From Malurus cyaneus samueli (taxonomy: Eukaryota; Chordata; Aves; Passeriformes; Maluridae): 64,000 nt of DNA. Each line of letters begins with the position of its first letter. Position 1 is the stretch's first letter. The translations under genes and the position numbers were made by a program. Where the stretch lies: positions 33,251,636-33,315,635 of the forward strand of contig CM019236.1 in NCBI GenBank assembly GCA_009741485.1, written 5' to 3'. Below the pieces are notes generated by a model. It searched no databases, had not been told where the DNA came from, and saw nothing but the letters and a program-made list of their open reading frames with translations. Of the stretch, positions 1-13,400 are shown piece by piece.

Positions 1-3000
1 CCCCTTATATAATAGAGATTTGAATTTACTTGAGGGATACATAATGTCTAGTAGTTTTTGCTGTCTTTCATGACCTATTTTACAATAGATGTCAACAGAG
101 GAGGTATTTGGCATATACCTCAAAGGCTTACAGCTTGTCTCTAGACGGTATGCTTAAACAGAAATAATTACCTGCACAGACATAGGTGGGAAATGACTAG
201 CAAAGTTTTTATTTAGTGATCAGAGGGGTTCACAAGCTGACAGTAGTGCTGGAGAAAAGCAGAAATTCTGTTAGAATATGTGAACAGGAATGTTAGGTAC
301 TGATCAGATACTAACTAAGGTATTTGCCCTTTCTAATTGTTTATCTTTCTCTCATCTGCTTTCCTTCCCCTTCCGCTTTTTATTTATAAGACAGCAGAGA
401 GTTGTTAATTAGGCAAAATGTGTAGGATTTTTATGTAGATAAATTTTCTTTTCACCTTTTAACTTCTGTTTACAACCATAACAAAATTTTAGTTAGGGCT
501 CTTTGGTGAAACAGTTACTAGAACCCCTTTTGCAAGCAGAATCCTTGGCAGCAGATGTTGGTTCATGCACTGAAAGTCATGAAGTTATTTTGAGTTCCTA
601 AAATTAAAACTATAAACCTGTTTATTCTAGAATTTTCACAACTGTTTGATTTTGTTGAATTATTTACATTGTCCAGAGATCAGCTAATTGAAGAATTTGC
701 TTTATAATGTAGTCTAAATAAATCCTAGACTTTGCTATAGGTATTTTTAAAGGTTCTGGCTGTTATTATTGTTTTGGCTTATAGCCTGCATGTTTAATCC
801 TAGATATTTATACAACTCCGACTACTTGTATACACAGTTTCTGAGGTTGCTTAGTTGAGTAATTTTTTACCATGGATCGGATGCATTTCTGTCATCAAAA
901 TATCCAGTTGCTCTCAACAAGGAGCACCAGCCCTGCCAAAAAACCCCAACCGACCATCAATAAAACTTAACAATCAAATCTTGATGTATTTTCTGATTCT
1001 TGCAGTTCAAATCTACTGTCAGTGCTCCAAGACAAATTCACTAGCTGTGTTATGTCCTGTAAGAAGGGTTTGTTCCCTGATTTTCCTGCCTCTGTTTGTG
1101 AGGGCTTTCAAGTTTTTGCCTCCTATCCCCAACAGAACCGTCAGGATTCAGGGTAGTTGCGCTTAGATCCACATTTCATTGCAAGGGAAATGGCTGCGTG
1201 TGGTAGAGACTAGATTTTGGTAATAAAAGGGAATACTGGCATGGTCAGTAACTGCATTTTAAATCTTGAGTATGAGAAATCTTGCAAGCTTTACAAATGT
1301 GGTGGCTTTGGAAATATTTCCTGTTCACTGCAGGAAAGTTTGGTCAATCTCTTGGGCCCTGTCTCAAATGCAGGAAAAAGGTTACGTTAATGGACAAAAC
1401 CTAGGGCTTCTTTGATAGCCCGTTCACAGGATCAGACCCTCAACCAAGGTTTTTGTAAGTAAACGACTGCATTTTAGTAAATGTATTTCAGTAATTTTGT
1501 ACCAGGATTCAAATGCCTGGGGTTTCACTAATGTATATTTCTTCTAGTAGTTCTTAATTAAAACATTGAACTTTTAAAATGTAAAATCTGTGAAGAATTA
1601 TTTACCCCACTTCCTTATCCCAGCATTTAATGTAGAGTTTTCAAAGTTGTCTTGTTTGAAACATTATTGATGCCATGTTTATCGTCTGCCATTATGATAT
1701 GCTGAGGTCAAATGAAAAATAGTTCTGCCGTGACAAAGTATTGTTTGAAAAACTTAAGGTTTTCTTTATTTACTTTGCAGTACTTTTTTTTTGGAAGCAT
1801 CAGGGCTGCCAGATTATTGTAGCTTAAGTTACTGTGCCTCTGCGGAAATGTGGCGCGTGTCAGACCCTTGATAAATGAGAGGGAATGTTTACACAGCCAT
1901 CAGTGAAAGTGAAGAAACTCAACCCAGTTAAACTGCTTCATGTGTCACGTAGTCTTACAATTTCCATGTGAATGTTTTTACTGTGGCTCAGCTGACCTGC
2001 AGAAATTGTGTGCCATGTCCAGTAACTTGGTTACAACCTGAACCTTTGCTCTGGATACCATTAGAATAACTTGCCATGAATTCTGTTATAATAAATGATA
2101 CCTTGAAGAAACAGATGGTTTTTTTTTTTTTTTTAATAGGTGATAAAAACGGGTCTCGTGCAGAGTCACTTTACAGGGATAGAATGTTAGAATGGAATCC
2201 GAATCTAAATGGTTAATTGTAACAGACTGTCACCTTGTTTATGTTGTTTAGTAGAAGGACTTGAGTTCCTAATTCTCCTAGAGCAGTTGATAGAACTGCT
2301 GTTGGGAAACGTGTCTTTGACCTATTAAAATTATTTTTTTTTTTTCTTTTCTTGTTGTTCCTTTAGGCAATATATTCTGGTAATGTTTAGAGGCTTAACA
2401 GCAGAATCAAGATCAGCTATCAAAAAAAATCCTTCTGTGTAGTATTTTCCCAGAGAGCCTGATTAGTATGTGTCAGATGTGTGTCAGAATTCTACTAGAA
2501 AGTGACTATAAATTTTTGCAATGAAGAAATTAAAACATTAAAAACGTTATCATATTTTGTGAGCCCTACAAAATGGATGTATTAGTTTACCTGATCAGCT
2601 CTTCCATATCAGTTCAACAAATTGAGCCAACAGTGTATGCAGTTTTGTGATTTGAGTCCAAGTTTCCAAAACTGGTGGTGCTTTGAACAGTTGTTTATCG
2701 CCATTTACACTGTAAAACTGCAAGAACATTTCTTGGACTTAGAGCTCCTGTTTACCCATATGTTTTGCTATTTCTAAGAAGCATACCAAAAGAAAAGCGT
2801 TTTTGGGTCAATTGAATCTTCATTTGCAATCTCAAGTTGTATTCCTTTCCAGGCCTCTAATCTGCTTCTGGTTTCTGGAATCTCATTTATGCCCCTGTAT
2901 CAGCAGTATCAGGTGTCTGTTCCATGTGCATGTGTTAATGCTATACAACTAATTTGAAAGTAATTATCACAGAAGCTCCATTCTTGTAGATTTTGTAGAA

Positions 3001-4376
3001 GGTATTGCTTTGGACTTTGTGCATATTTTTAAAGTTATGGGTTTTCTGGTCCGAGTATTCCTTTGTTGTGGCAAGTATTTGATGTGAAGTATGTTGTAAA
3101 ATTGATATTTGAATTCAGATTTTCTTTGTTCACGATATACTGAATTTCTGTTCTTAAAAATTAATTTACCGAAATGCTTCTGGTGAACTTCTTTATATAT
3201 TGGTAAGCCTACATATAAAACTGGCAAGTGTAAGATCATTTGAGGGCTAAAAATTCACTTACTTTTAATGTTGCTAGATTTCTACATGCATAGGAAACAG
3301 ATGGTTGAGGAAAAAGAAGCAAACTTTTGATTTCTAAGTGGGTCCTTACAAAATGTGACAGTAATTTCCAGCATTTTTATTTTGAGTAATCTTAGGTTAC
3401 TTTTCATTGACATGCAAGCTTCATGAGCCAGTTTCAGATATTATTGTGTAGCATGGGTGAACAGCCTAGTCCTAATCATCTTTAATGGATATTTGAGGTG
3501 TAGGCTATGGATGTCTTCCACAGTAAAAATTTTGATAACCGCAGGTCATAGACCTCTATAGTGTCCCACTGTGAAGGGGAAGGGAGCACCTGAAATTTGC
3601 ATGTACTTGAGGTCAAAAACGAACAACAAAAGTCACTGTATCTGTAAAAACTTTAAAAGTTTAATTTAAATTATGCACTTGGCATGGAAATTGTTGTAAG
3701 TTAGTCCCTTGTATTAGACACATTGTAGTCAATTTTGGATAAGAGATGGCTAAAAGCAAGGAGAGAGAGACAGAGAGGTTAAAGTGCAGGACAGAGGCAA
3801 AAAGGATGAAAGGTCAACAGTGTCAATGCAGCTGATGGGGTGTTGAGGGTCCTGGCGCACAGTGTGCTCAGGTTTCATGTGGGTACCTTTATATAGTTAA
3901 GATTGCCCTGTTGTGGAGCTGAGTTGCTTGTTTTTTTTTCCTGTGCAAATGAGTGTTCTGTGTGCAGTTTGTTCTTCTAGACTTTCCTGGAAATGGGTCA
4001 GAGGGCTTGGGGAATCTGGCAGTCTTGATCTTTTCGTATTGGAGTGACCTTAGGTGGACAGTCCATGACTGCTTCTTGACCTCATTCCTCTGTTTGTGCT
4101 CTACTCCAGGAGCCAGAACATGGACCTCTGTCTAATAAAAGTTCTGGCTTAAATCTCTATGGCCCTCCTTTCCTGCTACATGCTGTTCTTTCTCATGGTG
4201 TGTTCTTACCAACAATTTTTAGTTGGCTCCTCTGCTGTGATTGGTGTTTGAGACATTCCTATTAGTGCCCTTATCTCCTAGGCTTCTGTAACCCACTGAT
4301 GCAGACTTTGGGACTTACGGTGTGTACCAGTGCTACCTTGCTTATTGCAGTTTTCTTGTTGGCTTGTTTCTTTTAG
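1..4376 (+). other. VPS13A intron 1 (3' part)
   Basis: No coding exon found on either strand. The exon 1 sequence (about the first 33 codons) could not be located, so the window most likely starts inside intron 1. The DNA is AT-rich with poly-T runs near 2120-2134 and 2333-2343. A purine-rich patch at 3750-3840 is followed by TATA-like sequence near 3888 and AATAAA at 4134-4139, which could be an old LTR; nothing confirms it. The small ORFs here resemble no protein I know. Confidence 0.7.
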
Positions 4377-4420
4377 GAGCTGTAGCACTGAAGAATCTGG
4401 AAATAAAAGAAAATGCACTG
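4377..4420 (+). CDS. VPS13A: VPS13A exon 2
   Basis: 44 nt, acceptor tttag, donor gtaaga. Encodes GAVALKNLEIKENAL of the chorein N-terminal domain (about residues 34-48), almost identical to human. It starts at codon position 2, so exon 1 must end one base into codon 34. This domain forms the entry end of the lipid channel and sits on the ER side of the contact. Confidence 0.96.
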
Positions 4421-7400
4421 GTAAGATAGTGAAAATAGCTATAATGCTTGCAAATGATTGTAAAATGTGTTTTGGATTTTATGTGAATTTTTTAGTTCTT
4501 ATTTTAGGGTACACCTTTTTTTAAGTAGAAACTTACTAGTTTTCTTTCTCTAGACCTATATCGATTATTTGATTAATTTGAGATTAAATTTAAGTATGAA
4601 AGTGTATGTATTTTTTTTTCCTTAAGAAAACTTTCAGCAATTGCTAAAAAAAATGTGTTTAGGTCAAAAACAGTACTGAGAGACCTTTTTTTTAAAGTTA
4701 TCATAATATCTTTTCTTGCATTGGAACATTTCATAAGTTGCTGATTTGAGCTTAAATTTTCTAAACCTCTTTCAGAGTCAGTTGGGTGTGCCATTCAAAG
4801 TTAAAGCAGGACATATTGGTAAGTTACAAGTGACACTGTCCATATGCAGGAGTTTCTAAACATGCTGCCTTTCCTTGCTAGTGACTTTTGTCATCCTAAG
4901 CAATTAATTTCCATATGTTCATTGATTTGCATTCTTTGTGCACCCTGAAGTTTGTCTCTTCTGAAAAAAAGCTGTTTGAAGAAGCTCCTTTTGATAAAGG
5001 TGAGGTGTACTAGAATCTTGTTTAATCATCGCAATATTAATGAGAAAAGAGCCCAGCACAGCAAAGATGAGCAGTTGGGCAGGACTGGATCTCATTTCTT
5101 GATTTAACAAGATGCCACAACTGATTTTTGCCTTTCACTTGCCTTTTCATCTCCTCCCTTATTTTTGATAAAAAGTTTTCTCATTGCCAGTTGATTGTCT
5201 TGTAAAAGTGATTTCTTAAAGTAAACTAAATCTAAAGCCATTATGTTTCCTTGGAATCTACCCTGTAATAATGTATTTTGCTGTGATTCATTTAATATTT
5301 TATTAAAATTGGCCCTCTGGTGAAGAAAGGGAGAGACACTGTAAGCTCAGGATCCCTGTGTTCAGTATTTGGTTGACTGATGACGTATGAGCTGCCTGTG
5401 TGCTTTTCTTGTTTCTGAGGCTGCTGCAAAGGTATTTCAGGGAGGAAGACAATGAAGAAGGAATGTAATTCAAGGGGATAAGGAAAGCCTGTAGTCTTGG
5501 TATTCTACTCATGGAAAAACTTCTCCTGTTTGTATTACGTAAAAATACAGAACCCAAAGACTTTGCCTCAGATGCCCTGTTTTTTTTCTGTTCAGTATAA
5601 TAATTGTTCAGAGATCTTGTGCTTAATATGGATTATTTTTGTATTTCTTTTTCAGGCAACTACTTAACTCTATACCTCAACCTTTTCTGTTTGTAGGTCA
5701 ACTTAACCTACAGATTCCGTGGCAAAACCTTTATACCCAACCTGTTGAGGCAGTCCTTGATGGAGTTTATTTGCTGATTGTGCCCACAGCCAGTAAGTTA
5801 ATGTATAGGAAGAAGTGAATATAGATTGAATGGGATTTCAGAAGTATCTGGAATGGGTTGACACTGTTTTCATGAGTTTTTTTCCTAGTAGATACTCTTA
5901 GCAATTACAATTAGATAATGGAGTGGATGTCTTTTGGTAATTTTCATTTCATCGCCTAATTTTTTTGCTGTTAGGTAACTATTATAAAAACATAGAAATT
6001 CCAGCTTTTGAAACAATATCTTTAATAAAATGTGTAAGTTTTTTGGTATTATATCTTTTTACATTATGTGTTTAGGCATAAAATATGATGCTGAAAAAGA
6101 AGCCAAGCAATTCTTGGAAGCAAGACAAAGAGAATTGCAGAGGATAGAGGAAGCAAAGCAGAAGATAGCTGACCGAGGTAAGAGTCGGAAAGCTAGTAAT
6201 GAATGTGATGCGTCCTTCTTCTTTTAAATCCAGAAGAGATGCAAACTTTGTCAAAGTACTCTAGATTCTTGGTTTTTCCTGTTACTTAAAATCCTATTAG
6301 TTCTGGTTTTCTAGATACAACTGCCATCAGTACTGCAGAACCAGCAATCTGAAATCACATCATTGATGTGATGGGATATAATCAGGCTTTTGAAATCTTG
6401 TATTTGTATCTATATTGGCCAACACTTTCTTTCCTCTTTCAACAAGAAACAATTTAACTTTGTTGCCACTATTGAAGAGTATTTCACCAGTGCAACTTTT
6501 TAAAGCTTCTCTTTAATCTGTTCTTTGATACATGCAAATTATTTCTTTAAATTCAGCATCTCATACTTCCAAGAAATACGTACTGACCATCTTGAGTATT
6601 GATGGGTGCAAGTCATACTTTTGAACTACCTAATTCTTTATTCAGCAGGTCAGTTAAAGCTATGAAATCTTCTAGTCTGAGGATATAAATGTTGTAGATT
6701 ATACCAAACAAGTATGTTTTTATACAATGGAGTTACGAATGTAATAGAAAATTCAAGCACTATCCATGCCTACTTTATTATGTTTTGTGTTTTATTTAAA
6801 AAGAATAGGAAATAGTAGTAAACCCAAAATAATTAAATTATTTTCCTTTAAATGTAGATAAGTACAAAGAGGAGAAACAAGACACTTTTGTAGAAAAGCT
6901 AGTTACTCAGGTCATCAAAAATCTTCAGCCTGAATAATTTCCCAACATCCAGTTCGCTATGAAGATGATGTTAAGTACTTCTTGTATATCTTAGCATAAG
7001 GGGTTGTGCACTGTAACATGAAATTAGGAACTTGTCTAATTTCTTCAAGTTGCTTTCCATGTTGAGAGAATGCTGAGGTGATAGTTGTGCAATTTTCTTG
7101 TTATAATAATAAAATTAAATACAAAAACAAATCAAAATAAAAAAAGCTTGTACTAAAACAAAAAGATATTTAAATTCTTAGCCAAATATATGCTTATAGA
7201 GTATAAAATGCAAATATAAATATTTTTGTCTTATGTTCATTAGATCACAAATCGGGATAACCCCTTGTCATTTGGGATTTCACTTCAGAATCTAAGTTTG
7301 CAGGTAATTTTATTTTCACCTTTTATCTGAAAAGTATGTTGATGTATACCAGTAGGTGAAATTGGGGTTTTGTGTGTTGTGCTTTCTGGTAACATACTGT

Positions 7401-10400
7401 CTTAAGGAAGGTATACCTATAATCATCAGTAGTGCACAGTGGTAACTGCTTGGTTTATCAAATTCAGCATAAATACTTTGGTGGGTGTGCCATTAAAGAT
7501 AAAGTGTTAGCATTAAAATAGATCTTCAGGAGGAAATTCTTATTATTCTGCCTGCTGCACTTTGTACTGAAACTAGCTTGAGCTCCCACAAAAGAAGTAA
7601 CTACTGGATAACAGGGAGGGGGAGAAAGAAAAAGAAATTGGATGACATGTTTTTTTCAAGCTGAAGTTTGAAAAAACTTAAGATCAGTTTTTTTTGGTCT
7701 GTGAGCTGCACTTGGAAGTATTAAGAGTAGTTATCACAGACTATGAAATCTTTTCTGGTAGACTGTGTAGTAGCAGCAATATGCTGATTGTGCCAAGTTG
7801 TTCTGTTGTTTTTGCTGTGTAACTGCTAGTATTGAAGAAAATCTATCTAAGTAAATATTACTTTCATGAATGAAATGATAGTCTCATGAGTGCTCCTAGC
7901 ACATTGAAGGATCTTTAGGCTCAAACTAAATTAATTGATTCCAGAATTATAAAAAAATTCAATCCTTCTTTATTCATCTCTGTCCAGAGAGCCTGCCTAA
8001 AAATAATATTGGTGTAAAGGTAAACATTTCCAATACTGAAAAACAGAATTTATTGTATCTTTTGTTCTTGTGTACAGTCTACTAATCAGTATACGTACAC
8101 ATCCATATTTTTGGGGGGAAGTAACCTTATCAATTTTTCACTTAGAATAAGGGATTAATTATCTTAAATCAAAAGATCGTGGTCCATTATTTTCCATGGT
8201 ATTTAATTACGATAATGTTCCTTTGTTTTTTTGTCATTTGTTTCAGTTATAACACACTGTGTATTATAGATACCGGAGTTAACTTGTTTAATTTTCATTT
8301 CAGACCTCGGATAAAAATTGGAATCCATGTTTACATGATGAAACTGCCAAATTGTTCCACAAGGTACAGTATAAACTGTGTGCTAGAGAAAAAAATGAAA
8401 AGCTGCATTAGAGTTTCTTCCACAGAAAGTAACATCAAGAAAACATGTAACTGTATCAGCTCTAAAATAAAAGTAACATTCTAAATATTTTTATTCATCC
8501 AGAATAAAAGCCCGTGAAATCCAAATTGTTCATCTAAAATGTGTAGAAATTAATGCGTATGCTCTGTTGTATTTTCAGCTTGTGCGATTGGATAACCTTT
8601 TTGCTTATTGGAATGTGAAATCAGAGATGTTCTACCGTGGTGGTTTTAATGAATCATTGGTAAGTAAAACATGAGATAGCGTATATGCTATTCTAGTTGA
8701 AACTGGGAAGCAGAGAATATGCTTCACATTCACTTCGGCCTCTGTTCATATCAATATCCTGGGGAATTGTTTGTAACTAAAAGTGTTTTTAGGAAAAAAA
8801 AAAACCCATGTTAAAGCTTTTATGTGATGGAAGTATAATACCCTTCTGAGCAAGTTAAAAAAATAGTCTTTTGCCAGTAACAAAATTTACAGAATGGGTA
8901 TTAGCTAAAAATAGACATGTCATTTCTGTTTAAAATATAGATAAGTATTTTGAATTTTACTTTGGATCAGAGGGGTTATCTGAGAACTGTTTTAAAATGG
9001 TAGCATTTTGTACTTTAAAACTTTATCTGAAAGTAGAAATGCAACTTTCTTTTAACTCCATTGTGTGTGTAGGTTAACTTAAAACATGGAGTTGCCAGCC
9101 ACAATGTGATTCCAGAGGGTTATGATTTTGGTAAGTGTTACTTACTTGTAATACACTTTCATAATTCTGATTTTTAGTACATCTCATATGGGTGTCACTT
9201 CAGCTGTAACTCAAACATCTTACTAAGGAGTGCAGTTTAGTCCTGTGAGTGTCTGACAGTGAATACTGTATTGTATAGGTAGCCTTAAAAAAGCCTTGAT
9301 AAAAATGAGTTGAGACATGCATCATTCTAATGTAAGGTCATACATATATCCTCATTGTTAACGTCCGTTGATTAATTCCTTTCAGAAGTTTAGCAATAAC
9401 ATGCACCATGTAAGTTTTATGAATTCAGATTAGTTTAAATATGTTTTTGAGGTCACTAGCTTTATGCAAAGTATCCTTTTTCATGAGAGGTGGAGACAGT
9501 AATCACGTAACTTTGAAACATTAACATTTTTATTTTCTTCTTTCTTTTAGTGTTGGAATATTGCAAGTTATATTGCTTTGAGTATTGCTTACTTAAGTCT
9601 GAAAGTCATATTTGCATCACTCAAACATGGTGATAGTTTACTTTTCATTGTATAGAAAATACATGGTTTGTGTTTATTATGTACATCTGTGTGATTGTTC
9701 GGAAACTGTTCATAAGGCAGAATGGTCTTTGAAGTGCTTAGTTCTTCAACAGAAAAGACTTCAGTTCACTACAGGCAGGGTTAAAAAGGGTACTGTCAGT
9801 TTTATGTTGCCACCTTCCCCTTAATGAATCTGTTTTGACTGACAGAGAACTATCTAGTAGTTTTTCCTGATTTCATATCCATCTTTTTTAGTTACTGACT
9901 TTGAGTCTTTTTGCAAGCAAACAAGTGTTGAACATCATAAGTTGTTTAAGTCCTTAAGCAGTAAGTTTAAAATAATTGTATGTAAAGTTTAGGATTCAGG
10001 ATTTACTCTCTTTAAATCCAGCACTGCCATCAGAGATACTGGTGTTTGGGGTAAATGAAAATATGGTCCCTTTTAGGGCAAGTCTTTAAGATTGAGACTT
10101 TGATAGGGAGGTAATAAACATGAAGTTTAATTCTATCACTTGATGTAAATACAGATATTATGTATAAGAACCATAAAAGAATGAGGTCTAGGAAGCTAAA
10201 TACAGGGAGAAATGCTACCATATACAGGTGGAGCTAAACATTAAATGGTTTTGTCATGCAAAAATGAATGTTTCCACTAGTATGAATCTTTCAGACAATT
10301 TGGAATGTTTTGTATATAGATAATATATAAGTATTTCTTCTGAGATGAAAGAAATTCTATTTGATAAAAATATGGTTTACACAAATTCAAATAATAAAAT

Positions 10401-13400
10401 ATATTCTCATTGTTGGGTGAATTGCTGAAACAGGTGAAGTTATTGAATAAACATGGCTTCAGATGCCTGATACTGCCAAATTATGGAACTGATAAAACAT
10501 GTCTGCACTGAACGTTTTTTTCTTGTGTTGTACCCCACTTTTTTGTAAAATCCATATTGATTTTTTTTCCATGCTTATTTGGGCTTGGATTTAAAAATAT
10601 GGAATGTTTGGTTTTAGCTGCTATTGTGAGTGTAATTTATCAAACAGAAAAGCATCTCTAACAAAAAAACATTATAAAGTTCCTATGGTGAAATAAATGC
10701 TATATTTGAAACTGTCTTGTACTATAAGTATATCATAGCCAAAAAATTTATATTTGTTACAAATGCAAACTATTTTTTGAAACAGCTGTATGTAAAACAG
10801 CATAAAGGAAAATTTGTGATGATGTTTTGAAAAAATTTGTTTGATAAATGTTTTCAGAGTGAAACTGAAAATTGAGTATAGGTTATATTCTATTTTTAGC
10901 TGTGTTGATGGAGTTTATGTTTTTCAAGTCTAACATTTTAAAACTGATAATCTGGCATAATTTAAGTGTATGTATAATTGATTACAGTCTTAAATAATTT
11001 AATTGTTTTTTGTATCAACTTGTGTTTTTTAGTATTCCGCCCAATTTCAGCTAAAGCCAAACTCCTTATGAATCCTCGATCTGATACTGACTTTTCATCA
11101 CCGAAAATGGATTTGGATGTAAATTTACAGGGTATAACTGTTGAACTCAACAAGCCACAGGTACAACCTATATTTCTGTAATTATATGTAATGTGGTAAA
11201 AATGTTAATTTGCAAGAATAAGAAGGGCAGTCTGAAATTTTATAGTGAGTATGTAGAATCTATTAACTTCTTAGTCTTGTTTTTCTTTGTGACTGATTTC
11301 CTCTTCAAATAGAAGCTTGGTACATGTTGTTGTCAGAAAGATAATAATGCGCAGTTTGAATTTTTTTGCTTAAGTACTTCAGTGTTATGGAGCTCCTTGA
11401 GTCTGTTGATATGATGACTCGAAATCTGCCATATAGGAAGTATCGACCTGATGTTCCAGTGCACAACAATGCCAAGACATGGTAGGCAACTTCAGACTTT
11501 GAAAATAATTTGTTAGTTATTAATTTGAAATAATTACCAAGGAATTGCTTCTTACTTAAGGAGGTTAGAACTGATTTCCTTCTGCAAGTGAGTCTTCTCT
11601 TTTGTCTTTGTTAATTATTCTTAAGTAAATATTAAAAGAATTTGATGAGGACCTCAAATCAAAGCCGAGGACACAATATTTGAAAACCTGTGATTGGTGT
11701 CCTAAAAAGCATTATCAGGAGCTTAAGTCTGATAGTATTTTCATACTCTAACTTTGTTTTAATGAAGGCCCCCCTGTTATACTTCAGATAGTGTTACAAG
11801 AGCATAGCTATTATCTAATTAGAGGCAAACCTTTTCTAAACAGAAGGCAAAGATTTGATTTCTTTACAGAAAATTCCTTACAAGTATGTTTTTGTTATTC
11901 TCACACATGCATAGATTTGTGGGTGCTTTTCATACACACTTACCATTGAATTTTAAGAAGCAGCAACCTGTTAACTTTGTGTGAGGAAAAAATGTAAAAT
12001 TCTTAGATTTCTCTGCTGATCAGAAGTGCAGTATTAGACATGGGATTTCACTCTTTGCAACTTGAAGTTGTATTTAGTGAGAGTTTGCAAAGCCTTTGAA
12101 ATCTTTTCAACATACCAAAAAAAGTTAAGCTATATGTTTTTCTTTGCTTTTAGGTGGAAATATGTTATTTATGGTATCCTTGAAGTAAATGTTCAACCTA
12201 AGCTTCAAATGTGGTCATGGGAACATATTTCGCATCATAGGAAGCAAGTAAAGAACTATAAAGAGATGTATAAAACAAAGATAACATCAAAAAAACCTAG
12301 TGAAGAAATCTTAAAATTGTTGGAGGTTAGTAATTTTCTGTGAAAGGCATAAATATTGTTCATGTGGATACTTGTGCAAACTTAAATGTTTAAAGGTCTC
12401 TAAGCCGGTTCTAAGTTAAAATAAAATTTTCATTGGCCATACCTGTAACTTTATCACTACCTTTCTCTGTGACTAGTGTTAACTAATATATAAAGTAAAT
12501 TTTTTAATTAGAAACTGCAAGAAAAGACTTAAACTGATGTGCTTTTCTTTTCCAGGTTTAAGTTTTCAAATTGAGCAATTAACTTGGATTGCATAAATTG
12601 AACGGCTTACTGTCATTTCCTGTAAAACTGAGCTGTGGAATTTAGTAATAGTCAAATTGTCAAAAAGTAATTTCTCACCTCTCTTCTAGGAATTCGAAAA
12701 GACCTTGGATATTTTTAACATTACTCTAGCAAGGCAACAAGCAGAAGTAGAGGTAAAATTGCATTGTTTAAATAAGTCTGCGAGTAACTGAAACACGAGA
12801 TTATGGAGATTTTAGGCAGATGGCTTTTAGCTATGGTGATTGAATTGTGTATCATACAGTCTTTCAATTTTCCTTCTTCATGGTTTTTTATTATAAGGCA
12901 TAGTTAGTTTCAGCTTGTAATTCAACAAAAATTAAATAACTGTATACTGCTTCTTCAGAATGACTGGTCTGGGATGAATTCTTTTCTACTTTTGGTGGAA
13001 AGAACTACTGGAGAAAATATGGTCAAAGGATGAAGGAAGTAAAACTGGAAACGATTATACCCAAAGCACTTTAGTCCGTCCCTGGACCCCACAACAGCCT
13101 AGACTATAAGTGAATTCCATTTCTTTGTGTTCCTGTGTCACTTAGGCTGATCCTCTGTAGTATGTTGACTTTGAAAAGGGATGCAATGTTTCTATTTACA
13201 AATGCTATTCATAATAGAGCAAGTACATTTAAGTAGGTAATTGCAAGTATGCATGATAATGTGCCTTGAGTAGTTACACGTAATTTGTTAGCCTTGGTTT
13301 TCCTAAGTTAACCTACTGCTTAGTTTTCCCTGTAGTATCTGAGCATCTTTCTAGGACATGGAAGTGAAATATTTATAGCTTTTCTGAAATCTTTGATCTT

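Noticed and set aside
855..1166. 103-codon ORF on the + strand
   Set aside because: No recognisable protein, and no conserved motif; expected by chance in this length.
1..4376. VPS13A exon 1 or promoter
   Set aside because: No sequence encoding the chorein start, no CpG-rich patch, and exon 2 begins at codon position 2, so exon 1 must lie to the left.
6858..6969. An alternative donor inside exon 6 that avoids the stop
   Set aside because: There is no GT between the end of the intact part (6928) and the stop with a plausible context, and skipping the exon shifts the frame.
10810..10875. Possible box C/D small nucleolar RNA
   Set aside because: TGATGA and CTGA are spaced suitably but there is no convincing terminal stem or second box pair.
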